Notes: generated from the letters alone by a model not told the origin. 64,000 nt of DNA from Fimbriimonas ginsengisoli Gsoil 348 (GCA_945881865.1 CAMCVK010000004.1:124001-188000); one strand, 5' to 3'; shown: positions 25,110 to 34,053, counted from the stretch's first letter. Translations and numbers: made by a program.

Positions 25110-27770
25110 ATGCCCATGGAAACCACCTCGAACAACTTCGAAATGCCAACCCGTTATGACGCGACCGCCAGCGAAACCAAATGGTATCAATGCTGGGAGG
25201 AAGCCGGGTTGTTCCAGCCCGATGCCGACCCTTCGAAAGAGGCGTTCTGCATCACGATTCCGCCGCCAAACATCACCGGAAGCCTCCACATGGGGCACGC
25301 CCTGTGCTATCCACTGCAAGACATGATCGGCCGGTTTGAGCGGCTGCGCGGACGATCGGTGCTCATCCTCCCCGGGCAGGACCACGCTGGAATCGCCACG
25401 CAATCTGTTGTAAGCAAGCAGCTTCGCGAGCAAGGAATCCATCCGGCCGAGCTCGGCCGAGAAGGCTTTAACGACAAGGTTTGGGAGTGGCGCGAGAAGT
25501 CTGGCTCCATGATCCTGGAAGGTTTTCGCGCCCTCGGTTGCGCCTTCGACTGGTCGCGGAGCCGGTTTACGCTGGATGAGGACTACGCAAACAGCGTTCT
25601 CGAGGTCTTCATCGACTGGTTTGAGCGTGGCCTCATCTTTCGCGGCAAGCGCGTTGTGAACTGGGACCCGACGCTGCGAACCAACGTCTCCGATATCGAG
25701 ACCGAGCGCAAGGTCACAAAGGGCCACCTCTTCCACGTCCGCTACCCCTTCGCCGACGGATCGGGGTTCGTCGTGATTGCCACCACACGGCCCGAGACGA
25801 TGCTCGCGGACGTTGCGGTTGCGGTCCACCCAAGCGACGCCCGATACCACGGGAAGGTTGGCAAGGAGATTCGCCTCCCTTTGGTGAACCGGCTAATCCC
25901 GCTTGTCGCCGACATCTATCCCGATCCCGAGTTCGGAACCGGCGCGGTGAAGATTACGCCTGCGCACGATGCAAACGACTACGGCGTAGGAGTGCGGCAC
26001 GGGCTCTCCATGCCGGTGATCTTTGATGAGACCGCGAAGGTGACGCTGGCCGACATTGCCCGCGAGGAGCTATCGGACTTCGTGCGTTCCCTCGACGGAG
26101 CCGACCGCAACGCCGCCCGAAAGTTGATCGTTGACGAACTGGAAGCGCAGGGCTTCATCGAGAAGATTGAGGATCACGAAATCGCGGTGGTGATCAGCGA
26201 CCGGTCGAAAGACGTCATCGAGCCGCTGCTCAGCGAGCAGTGGTTCTGCGATCAGCCCAAGCTCGCCGCGCCCGTTATCGAGGCGGTAAAGGCCGGAGAA
26301 ATAAAGTTCACGCCGGCAAGGTACGAGCGGATTTTCCTCGCCTGGATGGAAAACGTTCATGAGTGGACGCTGAGCCGGCAGCTCTGGTGGGGTCATCGCA
26401 TCCCGATCTACTACGACGCCAACGAGAAGCCGTATGCCGCCCTCAGCTGGGAAGATGCGCAGGCAAAGGCAGGCGAGGTTCCCATTGTGCGGCAAGACGA
26501 AGACGTGCTCGACACCTGGTTCTCCAGCGGTCTTTGGCCATTCGCAACGCTTGGTTGGCCAAACGAGACCGCCGATCTGGCGCGCTACTATCCGACGAAC
26601 ACGCTCATCACGGACCGGAACATCATCAACCTCTGGGTTGCGCGGATGCTGATGATGGGCTTTGACCGGATGGGTGCAAAACCGTTTACCAACGTGCTGA
26701 TCCACGCCACCGTGCTCACCAAGGACGGTCGCCGAATGAGTAAATCACTTGGCACCGGCGTGGACCCCATGACCGTGATCAGCACCCTTGGGGCCGACGT
26801 GCTTCGTTGGACGCTCCTCAGCCAAACCGGCGACAACCAGGACGTTCGGTATAGCGAGGAAAAGAACGAAGAGGCCCGGAACTTCGGCAACAAGATCTGG
26901 AACGCCACGCGCTTTATCCTGATGAACGTTGAGGAGCCGCCGTTGCCGCCCACCGAGCTGAACCCCGTCGACGAATGGCTGCTCGCGCGGCTGGAGCGCG
27001 CGGAGAAGGAAATCGAAGAAGCTTACGCTGCCTTCGATGTTCAACTTGCCTGCCAAAAGCTGTACCGATTCTTCTGGAATGACCTTTGCGACTGGTACAT
27101 CGAGGTATCGAAGGTGCGGCTGGCCGACATCACCACCCGGGAAGTGCCGCAATGGGTCTTGCTCACCGCCATCGAGTCGTTCCTGACGATGCTGCATCCG
27201 GTGATGCCGCATCTCACCGAGGAGCTGTATTCGCACCTTCCGCTGCAAAACAAGGTTCCGCTGCTCATGGGCTCGTCTTGGCCGCGAACTTCCACCGGTC
27301 TGGTTAACCCTGAGACAGAGGCAAGTGTCGAGCGAACTTTCGAGATCGTGCGGGCGGCGCGCGCGCTACGGGCGACCATCAACCTCCCGGCAATCCGTAG
27401 GGTTCCGGTGCTGTACGTTGAGGGTGACCTAAACGACGGAATCGGGATCATCATGTCTCAAGCCTGGTTCGAAGAGATTCGATTCGGCAAGCCGACCGAG
27501 GCACACATCACCGCAACCGTCGCGGGGGTAGACCTCCACCTGCCGGTCGAGGGTCTTGTCGACAACGAAAAAGAAATGGCCCGACTGGATCGCGAACTCG
27601 CAAAAGCTCGCGAGGACGCCGCGAAACTCACCGCCCGATTGGGGAACCCGCAGTTCACCGAAAAGGCGAAGCCGGAGGTCATTCAGCGCGACCAGGCGGC
27701 GCTTCTGGAACTGTCGGAGAAAGTTCTGCGATTGGAAGAGCGACGGCGAACCTTCGAGGAAAACGCCTAG
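25110..27770 (+). CDS. valS: Valyl-tRNA synthetase
   Basis: This class I aminoacyl-tRNA synthetase charges tRNA-Val. The 886-residue product has the HIGH motif within P-P-P-N-I-T-G-S-L-H-M-G-H-A (about residues 51-64), a CP1 editing domain (about 190-350) with T-T-R-P-E-T-M, the KMSKS equivalent G-R-R-M-S-K-S-L-G (about 541-549), an anticodon-binding domain, and the C-terminal coiled-coil arm (about 820-886) typical of ValS. In-frame ATGs at 25110 and 25116 compete, and both place GGAG upstream; a further TTG lies at 25101. The 3' end overlaps the convergent competence gene by 4 bp. Confidence 0.96.
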   Translation: MPMETTSNNFEMPTRYDATASETKWYQCWEEAGLFQPDADPSKEAFCITIPPPNITGSLHMGHALCYPLQDMIGRFERLRGRSVLILPGQDHAGIATQSVVSKQLREQGIHPAELGREGFNDKVWEWREKSGSMILEGFRALGCAFDWSRSRFTLDEDYANSVLEVFIDWFERGLIFRGKRVVNWDPTLRTNVSDIETERKVTKGHLFHVRYPFADGSGFVVIATTRPETMLADVAVAVHPSDARYHGKVGKEIRLPLVNRLIPLVADIYPDPEFGTGAVKITPAHDANDYGVGVRHGLSMPVIFDETAKVTLADIAREELSDFVRSLDGADRNAARKLIVDELEAQGFIEKIEDHEIAVVISDRSKDVIEPLLSEQWFCDQPKLAAPVIEAVKAGEIKFTPARYERIFLAWMENVHEWTLSRQLWWGHRIPIYYDANEKPYAALSWEDAQAKAGEVPIVRQDEDVLDTWFSSGLWPFATLGWPNETADLARYYPTNTLITDRNIINLWVARMLMMGFDRMGAKPFTNVLIHATVLTKDGRRMSKSLGTGVDPMTVISTLGADVLRWTLLSQTGDNQDVRYSEEKNEEARNFGNKIWNATRFILMNVEEPPLPPTELNPVDEWLLARLERAEKEIEEAYAAFDVQLACQKLYRFFWNDLCDWYIEVSKVRLADITTREVPQWVLLTAIESFLTMLHPVMPHLTEELYSHLPLQNKVPLLMGSSWPRTSTGLVNPETEASVERTFEIVRAARALRATINLPAIRRVPVLYVEGDLNDGIGIIMSQAWFEEIRFGKPTEAHITATVAGVDLHLPVEGLVDNEKEMARLDRELAKAREDAAKLTARLGNPQFTEKAKPEVIQRDQAALLELSEKVLRLEERRRTFEENA

Positions 27771-28597
27771 TCGCCCTTCGTCAGGCGGCCGGTGTCGAAG
27801 TCGTAGATCAGGTCGCCGTCCGTGTCGGTGCGAAATGCCCGGATGCCCGCATCCTCGAGACGCTGAAGCGTTTCGGGGTGCGGGTGCCGGTAGCTGTTCT
27901 CCCGGCCACAGGAGATGATCCCCGCTCGCGCCTGGATTGCGGCCAAAAACTGGGCAGAACTGCTCGACTTCGAGCCGTGATGGCCAACCTTCAGGATGTC
28001 GGAGCGCCATCCGGTTACGGCGATCAGCTCCGCTTCCCGGTCGCCGCTCAAGTCGCCTGTAATCACCAAAGAACCTTTCGAACCAGCGACCCGGGTACAC
28101 ACCGAGCCATCGTTATCCGGAGTAGCAGCCGAAACCGAAGGGCACCAAATATCAAAGCGCAAGCCGCCAAAGTCGAACGCGCCGCTGGTGAGCCATTGCA
28201 CATCTTTTGGTTGAGCTTTCCAAGATTGAATCCATGCGACCATCTGGTCGTTCCCTTCGAATCCTGAGGAGGCCACCAGCTTCGCGCTGGGATACCGTGC
28301 CAGGACGGCACCGGTTCCGCCCACGTGGTCGCCGTCAGGATGCGTGAGAATGATCCGCTCGACGCGGTTGATTCCGTACTTGCGAAGCTTCGGCACCACG
28401 AGTCGCTCACCGGCGTCATCGCGCGCGCGTTTCGGTCCGGTGTCAATCAAGATGGCCGTGTCGCCGCTTTGAATCACGGTGCAGTCGCCCTGCCCGACGG
28501 CCAGAAAGATCGCGCGGCGAATCGCCGGACGGGGCCAAAAACCCCAGGCAAGGAGCAACAGGCAAACGATCGCTGCCGTCAAGAGCCTATGCTTCAC
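27767..28597 (-). CDS. ComEC/Rec2-type metallo-beta-lactamase protein (detached C-terminal domain)
   Basis: The 276-residue product has one N-terminal membrane helix (about residues 5-21) and a metallo-beta-lactamase fold with V-G-Q-G-D-C (about 34-39), I-D-T-G (about 51-54), T-H-P-D-G-D-H-V-G-G (about 84-93) and a later K-V-G-H-H-G-S-K-S-S. These are the motifs of the C-terminal domain of ComEC, which in most naturally competent bacteria is fused to the DNA channel. Here it is a separate gene whose GTG start lies 11 bp inside the 3' end of the channel gene, so translation is coupled. It may process incoming DNA strands, but that role in ComEC is itself inferred. Confidence 0.85.
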   Translation of the reverse strand: MKHRLLTAAIVCLLLLAWGFWPRPAIRRAIFLAVGQGDCTVIQSGDTAILIDTGPKRARDDAGERLVVPKLRKYGINRVERIILTHPDGDHVGGTGAVLARYPSAKLVASSGFEGNDQMVAWIQSWKAQPKDVQWLTSGAFDFGGLRFDIWCPSVSAATPDNDGSVCTRVAGSKGSLVITGDLSGDREAELIAVTGWRSDILKVGHHGSKSSSSAQFLAAIQARAGIISCGRENSYRHPHPETLQRLEDAGIRAFRTDTDGDLIYDFDTGRLTKGD

Positions 28598-29996
28598 GCT
28601 TCACCGGCCTCCAGAACCACAAAATTGCACCGTAGTAGATGAACAGTAGATAACCAGAAAATGCTGGCACGGGGAACTGCAGCCGGGGATCAGAGCCGAG
28701 CGATGTCGTAACCCACTCGATCCACCGAAGCGGATTCACGAGAAGCCAAGGTGCCGCCCAAGCGGACACGCCGGGAAACACTGAACCGATCGCAGCGAGC
28801 CCGAGACCAGCAAAGAACAACACCGTGATCGCGCTGGCGATCAGCAAGTTTGCCAGCAACGCCAGACCGGGCACGAAGCCAAAGTAGTAGGCGGTCAGCG
28901 GCGATGAAGCCCAGAAGCCGATCCAAGACGAGCGGAGGAGGTTCTTCCACGGCAGGTCAGTTTCGCCAATCCCGCCAAATAGCCCAAGAAACAGCATTAC
29001 GATGAAGGAAAGCTGCGCTCCGATCTGGAAGATCGCGTTGGGCTGCCAAAGCAAAATGACGATGCCCGCGATGCACCACGACGATAGGAAGTCGCGCTCC
29101 CGGCGATAGAAGAACGCCCCGTACGCAACAAGGAACATGATTGCGGCCCGAACCACCGCCACGCTGGCACCCGCGACCAGCGTGTACAGAATCAAAACCG
29201 CCGCGATCAATCCGAACCGAAACCCACGCGGAACCGGGAGACGCCGAACGAGCAACGCGATGATCGAGGCGAAGGCGGTGACCTGCATTCCCGAGGCCGC
29301 GACCACATGAAAAGTGCCGGTCGCCCGCAACGACTCTGCGGTTTTCTCAGGCAGAAGATCCTGGGAGCCGAGCACGAGCGCATTCATAAAATTAGCTGGC
29401 TCTCTCGGAAGCCAGGCGTTCATCCGACCGCTAAACATGAGGGACGCACTTTTAGCCGTCCGGGCCAACCAAGTGCCCTCTCCAACAACGGCAACCCGGT
29501 CCGGCACGACCCGGCCAGAAACGCCTTGCACCCGAAAGTTCATCTCAGTTTCGGGTCGCAACGGTCGAACCACACCTCCAAATTGCAGCCGATCGCCAAC
29601 GATCAGGCGATCCGCAACTGGCCCATGCGAAAGAAAAACCCGATAGCCCATCGAGCTCGACTTTGCGTTGAAGGTAACGCCGTCTGGCCTGACCCTAGGA
29701 ACCGACACGACTTCCACGACCTCCCGCCGGTAGGAAGAAGCCTCCAGACGAGGTGCCAACTGCGGGGTAAGCACGGCCCCAAGCAAAAAAGACAGCCCGA
29801 GAGAAACGCGAAACCGGCGGTCATTGACAAACCACAACCCAGCCAGAAGAAAGAATATATGGCCCGGATGTTGCCGCAGCGTGAGCCCGACCACCAGCCC
29901 AAACAGGACGGCCACCGCCGGCCGCGCGGCTAGCTGCTGCTTAAGACTCGTCCAGCCGAGTTGGTCGCTGCCTTCTTCGTTCTTCGGCAATCTCAC
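28587..29996 (-). CDS. comEC: ComEC/Rec2 competence channel protein lacking the metallo-beta-lactamase domain
   Basis: This polytopic protein should carry single-stranded DNA across the inner membrane during transformation. The 469-residue product has N-terminal helices (about 25-75), an OB-fold-like soluble part (about 95-185), and the competence domain with about eight helices (220-465) bearing the signature H-V-V-A-A-S-G-M-Q-V (about 229-238) and V-V-R-A-A-I-M. It ends before the usual nuclease-like domain, which the next gene encodes. The GTG start makes it overlap the dciA-like gene by 56 bp; a start further inside is possible. No other competence genes are in the window. Confidence 0.85.
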   Translation of the reverse strand: MRLPKNEEGSDQLGWTSLKQQLAARPAVAVLFGLVVGLTLRQHPGHIFFLLAGLWFVNDRRFRVSLGLSFLLGAVLTPQLAPRLEASSYRREVVEVVSVPRVRPDGVTFNAKSSSMGYRVFLSHGPVADRLIVGDRLQFGGVVRPLRPETEMNFRVQGVSGRVVPDRVAVVGEGTWLARTAKSASLMFSGRMNAWLPREPANFMNALVLGSQDLLPEKTAESLRATGTFHVVAASGMQVTAFASIIALLVRRLPVPRGFRFGLIAAVLILYTLVAGASVAVVRAAIMFLVAYGAFFYRRERDFLSSWCIAGIVILLWQPNAIFQIGAQLSFIVMLFLGLFGGIGETDLPWKNLLRSSWIGFWASSPLTAYYFGFVPGLALLANLLIASAITVLFFAGLGLAAIGSVFPGVSAWAAPWLLVNPLRWIEWVTTSLGSDPRLQFPVPAFSGYLLFIYYGAILWFWRPVKREA

Positions 29997-30363
29997 GGAT
30001 GCTGCGACTATAGTCCATTCCAGATGGCGGTGTCACCGGTTTCGGTACCGGAGGTTGAAAGAACTTCCCATCTTCTTCCGGCCGAACGCTAAACCGCACG
30101 TCACGGAAGAGGTCGTCTTCGCCAGAGTGCCGCCGCAAGATCGCCAAAATACGTTCTTTTTGCATTCGCAATTCTTGATGCCAAACGCCGCTTTGGACGG
30201 TAACGTAGAGCACACCGTCGTCGTAACGGTCCGGCATGCACTTCTTGGCCAAAACGTCCCCGACGAGAGAATTCCAGGCGCGCATGGTTAGCCTGGCCCG
30301 GGCCGTTCGCAAAACATCCCGTTGGCCAACCACTTGGTCCACCATATCGCCGACCCGTCTCAT
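29941..30363 (-). CDS. DUF721 / DciA-like protein
   Basis: DciA-family proteins help load the replicative helicase in bacteria that lack DnaC or DnaI. The 140-residue product has the DUF721 core (about residues 1-85: W-N-S-L-V-G, then L-Y-V-T-V-Q-S-G-V-W-H-Q-E-L), followed by a charged, Arg-rich and probably disordered tail. The ATG at 30363 overlaps the recF stop (ATGA), a better start than the upstream in-frame codon at 30447. recF followed by a DUF721 gene is the arrangement seen next to dnaA-dnaN in many bacteria. It is short but normal for the family. Confidence 0.8.
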   Translation of the reverse strand: MRRVGDMVDQVVGQRDVLRTARARLTMRAWNSLVGDVLAKKCMPDRYDDGVLYVTVQSGVWHQELRMQKERILAILRRHSGEDDLFRDVRFSVRPEEDGKFFQPPVPKPVTPPSGMDYSRSIREIAEERRRQRPTRLDES

Positions 30364-31487
30364 TCCACGTGAATCGTACCGGCATCTACCGAGAAAACCC
30401 GGCTTGCTTTCAAGATCTTCTCGCCGGCTGCCGAAGCCTCGGTGCACGTCAAAATCGCCTGCCGCGCATAGGCAATCACGACTTCAACCAAGTGGGCCCG
30501 CCGGTGCTCATCCAGGTCGCTCAGGATGTCATCCAGTAAGAGAACCGGTGCCGCCCCCAAAACCTCGCGTGCGGCCAACAGAGAGGCAACCTTGATGGCA
30601 ATGACGGCGGTTCGTTGCTGCCCCTGCGAGCCAAACTGACGGGCCGTGCGGCCAGATATCTCCACGCCCAAATCATCGCGGTGCGGTCCCACCCCGGTTC
30701 CTCCACGTGCGGTGTCGGTCGGTCGGCTTTGAACCAGGAGATCAGCCAACTCCCCCTCGTCGTTCCGCTCCACAAAAAGCGACAGCTCTTCGCCGGGTGC
30801 CATCTGGCGGTGGACCTCCTGCGCCACCGGCCGCAACCGGTCGAGGTGCTCATTGCGGAATTGCCGCATTGCGGTGCCGTGCTGAGCGATCTGGACCTCC
30901 CACGGCTCGAACACCTCCCCGGGCACGAATTGCTCACGAGAGAGCCGCAGAAGCGAATTTCTTTGCTCCACGGCCCGCTTGTAAACGGAAAGATGCCGGA
31001 GGTAGGCCGGATAAAGTGCCGAAAGCTCAAGGTCGAGAAACAGCCGGCGGTCGCTGGGTTCCCCCCGAACGATCGCCATATCTTCGGCGCTCATGCAAAC
31101 GCACGGCAGCCGGCCAATTAGGTCGGCGGCTCGAGGCAGCCCCAGCCCGTTGATCGCGGAGCGCTTCCGGGCGTGCCGGTCCAACACCACCGAGAGTTGG
31201 GTCGCCCCTTCGCGCAGGGTTCCCAAAACGGTTGCCTGTTCGGTGCCTTCCAAAATCGCCTCGGCGTCTTTACGTCCACGCAACAGCCGGGTGGTTGCCA
31301 GCAGGTAAATCGCCTCAAGGAAATTCGTCTTGCCCTGAGCATTGGCACCGGCAAACACGTTAAATCCTGGCGACAAGACAACCTTCTGCTCCGCGTAGTT
31401 TCGGTAGTTCCGCAAGGCAACTTCCTCCAGCACGAAGACCTCCCTGGAACCCTGTTCGATCACAAAGGGTTCAGAGTTTTCCAGCAT
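30360..31487 (-). CDS. recF: DNA replication and repair protein RecF
   Basis: RecF is an SMC-like ATPase that directs RecOR to gaps. The 375-residue product has the N-terminal L-R-N-Y-R-N-Y block (about residues 25-31), Walker A G-A-N-A-Q-G-K-T-N (about 48-56), the ABC signature region S-Q-G-Q-Q-R-T (about 289-295), and Walker B V-L-L-L-D-D-I-L-S-D-L-D (about residues 319-330). AGGA lies upstream of the ATG. dnaN and dnaA, its usual neighbours, are absent; instead the gene faces the 260-bp AT-rich gap with DnaA-box-like motifs. Confidence 0.95.
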   Translation of the reverse strand: MLENSEPFVIEQGSREVFVLEEVALRNYRNYAEQKVVLSPGFNVFAGANAQGKTNFLEAIYLLATTRLLRGRKDAEAILEGTEQATVLGTLREGATQLSVVLDRHARKRSAINGLGLPRAADLIGRLPCVCMSAEDMAIVRGEPSDRRLFLDLELSALYPAYLRHLSVYKRAVEQRNSLLRLSREQFVPGEVFEPWEVQIAQHGTAMRQFRNEHLDRLRPVAQEVHRQMAPGEELSLFVERNDEGELADLLVQSRPTDTARGGTGVGPHRDDLGVEISGRTARQFGSQGQQRTAVIAIKVASLLAAREVLGAAPVLLLDDILSDLDEHRRAHLVEVVIAYARQAILTCTEASAAGEKILKASRVFSVDAGTIHVE

Positions 31488-31747
31488 GGTTTCCTATAAG
31501 AGCAGACAATGAATACTTATCTAGATTTATTATGATGGCGGGGATAACTTGGCCTGCGCGGTCACAAAGCGAAGCATATTTATCGGTTTAAGCCACTAAA
31601 CCTGAAACGAACTCACCGTTTCGGCCCGTGGAAAACTCGGGAATAAGCGATGATTTCTTCCACAATCGGTGCCTGGTTTTCCCGCCGGAAAAGTTAGCCC
31701 ATCTTTTCCGTTTTTTCTCCACAGAGTTTTCCACGCGTTCTGCACGT
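31488..31747. other. oriC: Candidate replication origin (oriC): AT-rich gap with DnaA-box-like motifs
   Basis: This 260-bp gap is among the longest in the window. It holds an AT-rich block (about 31493-31537) and five 9-mers close to the DnaA box TTATCCACA: TTCTCCACA at 31715-31723 (8 of 9), TCTTCCACA at 31656-31664 (7 of 9), TTTTCCACG at 31727-31735 (7 of 9), its inverted copy at 31627-31635 (7 of 9), and TTATCCCCG on the minus strand at 31539-31547 (7 of 9). A 12-bp GAGTTTTCCACG occurs exactly in both orientations (31724-31735 and the complement of 31627-31638). recF-dciA lies beside it and a perfect parS 6.4 kb away. It could instead be only the recF promoter region. Confidence 0.5.
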
Positions 31748-32494
31748 CTACAGCAGGCCGTTCTGGCGGCCATATTTCATGACGGCGGCCTCGGCCAGAT
31801 AGATAGGATGCATGTTCGGAAGGATCGGAATGTTCCGCCTTTCGGCGATGGGAAGGAAGACCTCCCGGGTGAGCCGCTGTTGCACCGTGCCTGAAAGCTC
31901 GGGGAATCGGTCCGCGAACCGACGAAGGGCAAAATACTCCTCCGTCGTCATTCCCTTCAGGTCGCCGATTTGGGACTCTAGCGGGTGGATGCCGGCGGTG
32001 TGGGGCGTAATCGAGATTGATCCGGTTGGCATCTTTTCGCTGCAAACCACCGTTCCGGCGATGAGATCACCCACCCGCTGGGAACGAGGATTCGTGAACA
32101 TGGCACCGATTCCCACCAAATAGGTCCCCGGCAAAAGATCCGCCGGTCGCATGAGATTTCGCGAGAACGCTGCGAGAAAGGTGATGGGCGTTCCGTCGGC
32201 CATCCTAACCCGCAACCCGGTGGCTTTCTTGCCGATGGTTTGTCCGTTCCAAAAGCCCTCCAAGAGAATGAAGTAGAGGAACGGGAAAAACGTCGCGAAC
32301 ATCGCAGACAAGCCGGACGCAATGGCGCCGCCGATGACGCTGCTTGCGAGGAAAGTGCCAATTGCAGTACCGACGATGCTCGCGACGATAATCCCGATGT
32401 CGATGAGATGTGCGCCGGCGCGTGCCCCCAATCCGGCTAACCGGAAGGTGAGGATGGATTTTTCCGGCGTGAGAATCGCCAGGTCCTGTTGCAC
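31748..32494 (-). CDS. RDD family membrane protein
   Basis: The 248-residue product has the RDD domain with about three to four membrane helices (about residues 33-155). It shows the typical entry L-A-G-L-G-A-R-A-G-A-H-L-I-D (about 18-31, an R-x-x-x-x-x-I-D variant), F-W-N-G-Q-T-I-G-K (about 80-88) and a later R-N-L-M-R-P-A-D-L-L-P (about 111-121). The C-terminal 90 residues are soluble and unknown. Its biochemical role is unclear; RDD proteins are linked to transport or ion exchange in some bacteria. The GTG at 32494 is chosen because TACACT lies 6 nt upstream and RDD proteins usually begin just before such a D-L-A-I-x-T-P-E segment. It is divergent from the DUF58 gene. Confidence 0.85.
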   Translation of the reverse strand: MQQDLAILTPEKSILTFRLAGLGARAGAHLIDIGIIVASIVGTAIGTFLASSVIGGAIASGLSAMFATFFPFLYFILLEGFWNGQTIGKKATGLRVRMADGTPITFLAAFSRNLMRPADLLPGTYLVGIGAMFTNPRSQRVGDLIAGTVVCSEKMPTGSISITPHTAGIHPLESQIGDLKGMTTEEYFALRRFADRFPELSGTVQQRLTREVFLPIAERRNIPILPNMHPIYLAEAAVMKYGRQNGLL

Positions 32495-32500
32495 AGCTAA

Positions 32501-32506
32501 AGTGTA
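32501..32506 (-). promoter_or_regulatory. -10 element TACACT placed for a leaderless RDD transcript
   Basis: On the minus strand TACACT ends 6 nt before GTG 32494. This decides the start of the RDD gene against an upstream in-frame ATG at 32566. Confidence 0.55.
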
Positions 32507-32577
32507 ACCGAGTTCCGACGGGGGTAAGGCCTGGGCCCAAATTGTTCGGCCAGATTCGATTATCATGCCGTAGAGAG

Positions 32578-33885
32578 ATGGTTTTTACGCGCCGGTTCCT
32601 TTGGTTCTTGCTAGCGGGCATACCGATTGCCGGTATCGCCGCGCTGCTTGGCGCGCCGGCCGTTGCCGTTGCCTATAACGTCCTGCTTTTTGCGGCGGCC
32701 TACATTACTTTTCGTCTCATGCCCCGGCTCGACGGCCTAACCGTCACCCGCAAGTTCGATCCCTTGCTTTCGGTTCGCGCCGATAACAAGGTCCGGCTGA
32801 TTTTGAACAACGAAGGCGCCGAACCGATTCGCGGGATTGTTCGCGATGAACCACCGGAGTTCTTCCCCACCTCTAACAAGCCGTTCCCATTCCTATTGCA
32901 ATCCGAAGAGCCGCTGGAATTTCAGTACACGGTCACGCCCCAAGAACGCGGCCTGCACCAGTTTCGAGGCACGTTTTTACGGTTGGATTGCCCATTTGGG
33001 CTGGTCACCCGGGACGTATTTTTGGCGAACGAAGAGCCAGTTCGCGTTTATCCAAACCTTCTTGCGCTGCGCGAGTTTGATCTCCTGAAGCAGCAGGGAC
33101 GCCTGCGGGAAATCGGAATCCGCCGAACGCGCAACCGTGGCATCGGCATGGAATTTGAATCGCTGCGCGACTATGGCGACGGCGACGACTTCCGTAAGAT
33201 CGACCACAAGGCCAGCGCGCGCCGCGGAAAGCTCGTGGTTCGGCAGTACGAAACCGAGCGCAACCAGGTGGTGATGATCACCATCGACATCGGTCGGCAC
33301 ATGCTGGCCGAGGTGAACGGCGTCCGCAAGCTCGACTACGTGCTGGATTCGCTACTCATGCTCACCAACGCGGCGGCGATGGCGGGCGACCTGGTGGGCC
33401 TACTCGTGTATAGCGACCAAGTTCGTCGGTACCTTCCGCCGCGCAAGGGCCGCGCGCAGGTTGGGGCCATCATTGAGGCCTGCCACGACCTCGTCTCCGA
33501 GCCGGTCGAATCGGACCCGGTGGCCGCGTTCTCGTACCTCGCCACCCGGTGGAAGCGGCGCTCCTTGCTGGTTTCGTTCACGGACTATGAGGATCCGGAC
33601 CGGGCGAAGGAACTGCTGTCGGCGTACGTTCCGCTGGCGCGGCGACACTTGGCGCTCATTGCCCGCGTACTGGACCCACGGCTTGCGGAAGTGACGGAGA
33701 AGACGATTGAGACTCCGCAGGACATGTTTGCCGTAACGGCGGCGGGAATCCTCTCGGAGGACCGGCAGAAGGCAACCATGTTGATGACGTCGGCGGGCAT
33801 CCAAAACCTGGAATCGGAACCACAAGACCTCGCCGCGAGCCTCGTCACGTTTTACTTCCGCGTGAAAGAACGCGCCTTGTTATAG
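32578..33885 (+). CDS. DUF58 domain-containing protein
   Basis: The 435-residue product has two N-terminal membrane helices (about residues 4-48), a beta-rich segment (50-160), and the DUF58 region with F-E-S-L-R-D-Y-G-D-G-D-D-F-R-K-I-D-H-K-A (about residues 194-213). A vWA-like domain follows (from about residue 235, M-I-T-I-D-I-G-R). Such proteins usually accompany MoxR AAA+ ATPases and vWA proteins in envelope or stress modules. None is adjacent here, which is unusual. The ATG at 32578 follows a GAGAG run directly; the frame opens further upstream, but that part overlaps the divergent promoter. Confidence 0.87.
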   Translation: MVFTRRFLWFLLAGIPIAGIAALLGAPAVAVAYNVLLFAAAYITFRLMPRLDGLTVTRKFDPLLSVRADNKVRLILNNEGAEPIRGIVRDEPPEFFPTSNKPFPFLLQSEEPLEFQYTVTPQERGLHQFRGTFLRLDCPFGLVTRDVFLANEEPVRVYPNLLALREFDLLKQQGRLREIGIRRTRNRGIGMEFESLRDYGDGDDFRKIDHKASARRGKLVVRQYETERNQVVMITIDIGRHMLAEVNGVRKLDYVLDSLLMLTNAAAMAGDLVGLLVYSDQVRRYLPPRKGRAQVGAIIEACHDLVSEPVESDPVAAFSYLATRWKRRSLLVSFTDYEDPDRAKELLSAYVPLARRHLALIARVLDPRLAEVTEKTIETPQDMFAVTAAGILSEDRQKATMLMTSAGIQNLESEPQDLAASLVTFYFRVKERALL

Positions 33886-33902
33886 TTTGTAAAAATAAAA
33901 AG

Positions 33903-33933
33903 CCTCTCCCTTTCGCCCTGCGAGAGGGAGAGG
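33903..33933. repeat. Strong hairpin repeat 1 (CCTCTCCC type)
   Basis: CCTCTCCC and GGGAGAGG arms form a near-perfect stem of about 14 bp with a 3-nt loop, 18 bp after the DUF58 stop. Similar hairpins follow the next three genes. No U-run follows on the plus strand, while an A-run on the left would give a U-run for minus-strand RNA, so terminator function may be bidirectional or weak. Confidence 0.65.
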
Positions 33934-33987
33934 TTGGAGAGGGAGAGTTTGCTAAATCCAGCTCGGAGTATTCGGACCCCCCGCACA

Positions 33988-34053
33988 CTGACCCCTCGTC
34001 TGTGAAACGAAAGAGTGGGTTGAAATTAGCAACAGCATTTCCCTGTCGCTCGA
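33988..34053 (+). repeat. 66-bp duplicated upstream element, copy 1
   Basis: This 66-bp block upstream of the first tandem paralogue recurs at 37719-37784 before the third paralogue with a single mismatch. The sequence on both sides is less conserved. It probably carries promoter or regulatory information that was duplicated with the gene. Confidence 0.85.

Noticed and set aside
30361-30376. Second parS-like sequence at the recF stop (CACGTGAA core)
   Set aside because: Only about 12 of 16 positions fit, the palindrome is broken, and it is constrained by overlapping coding sequence.
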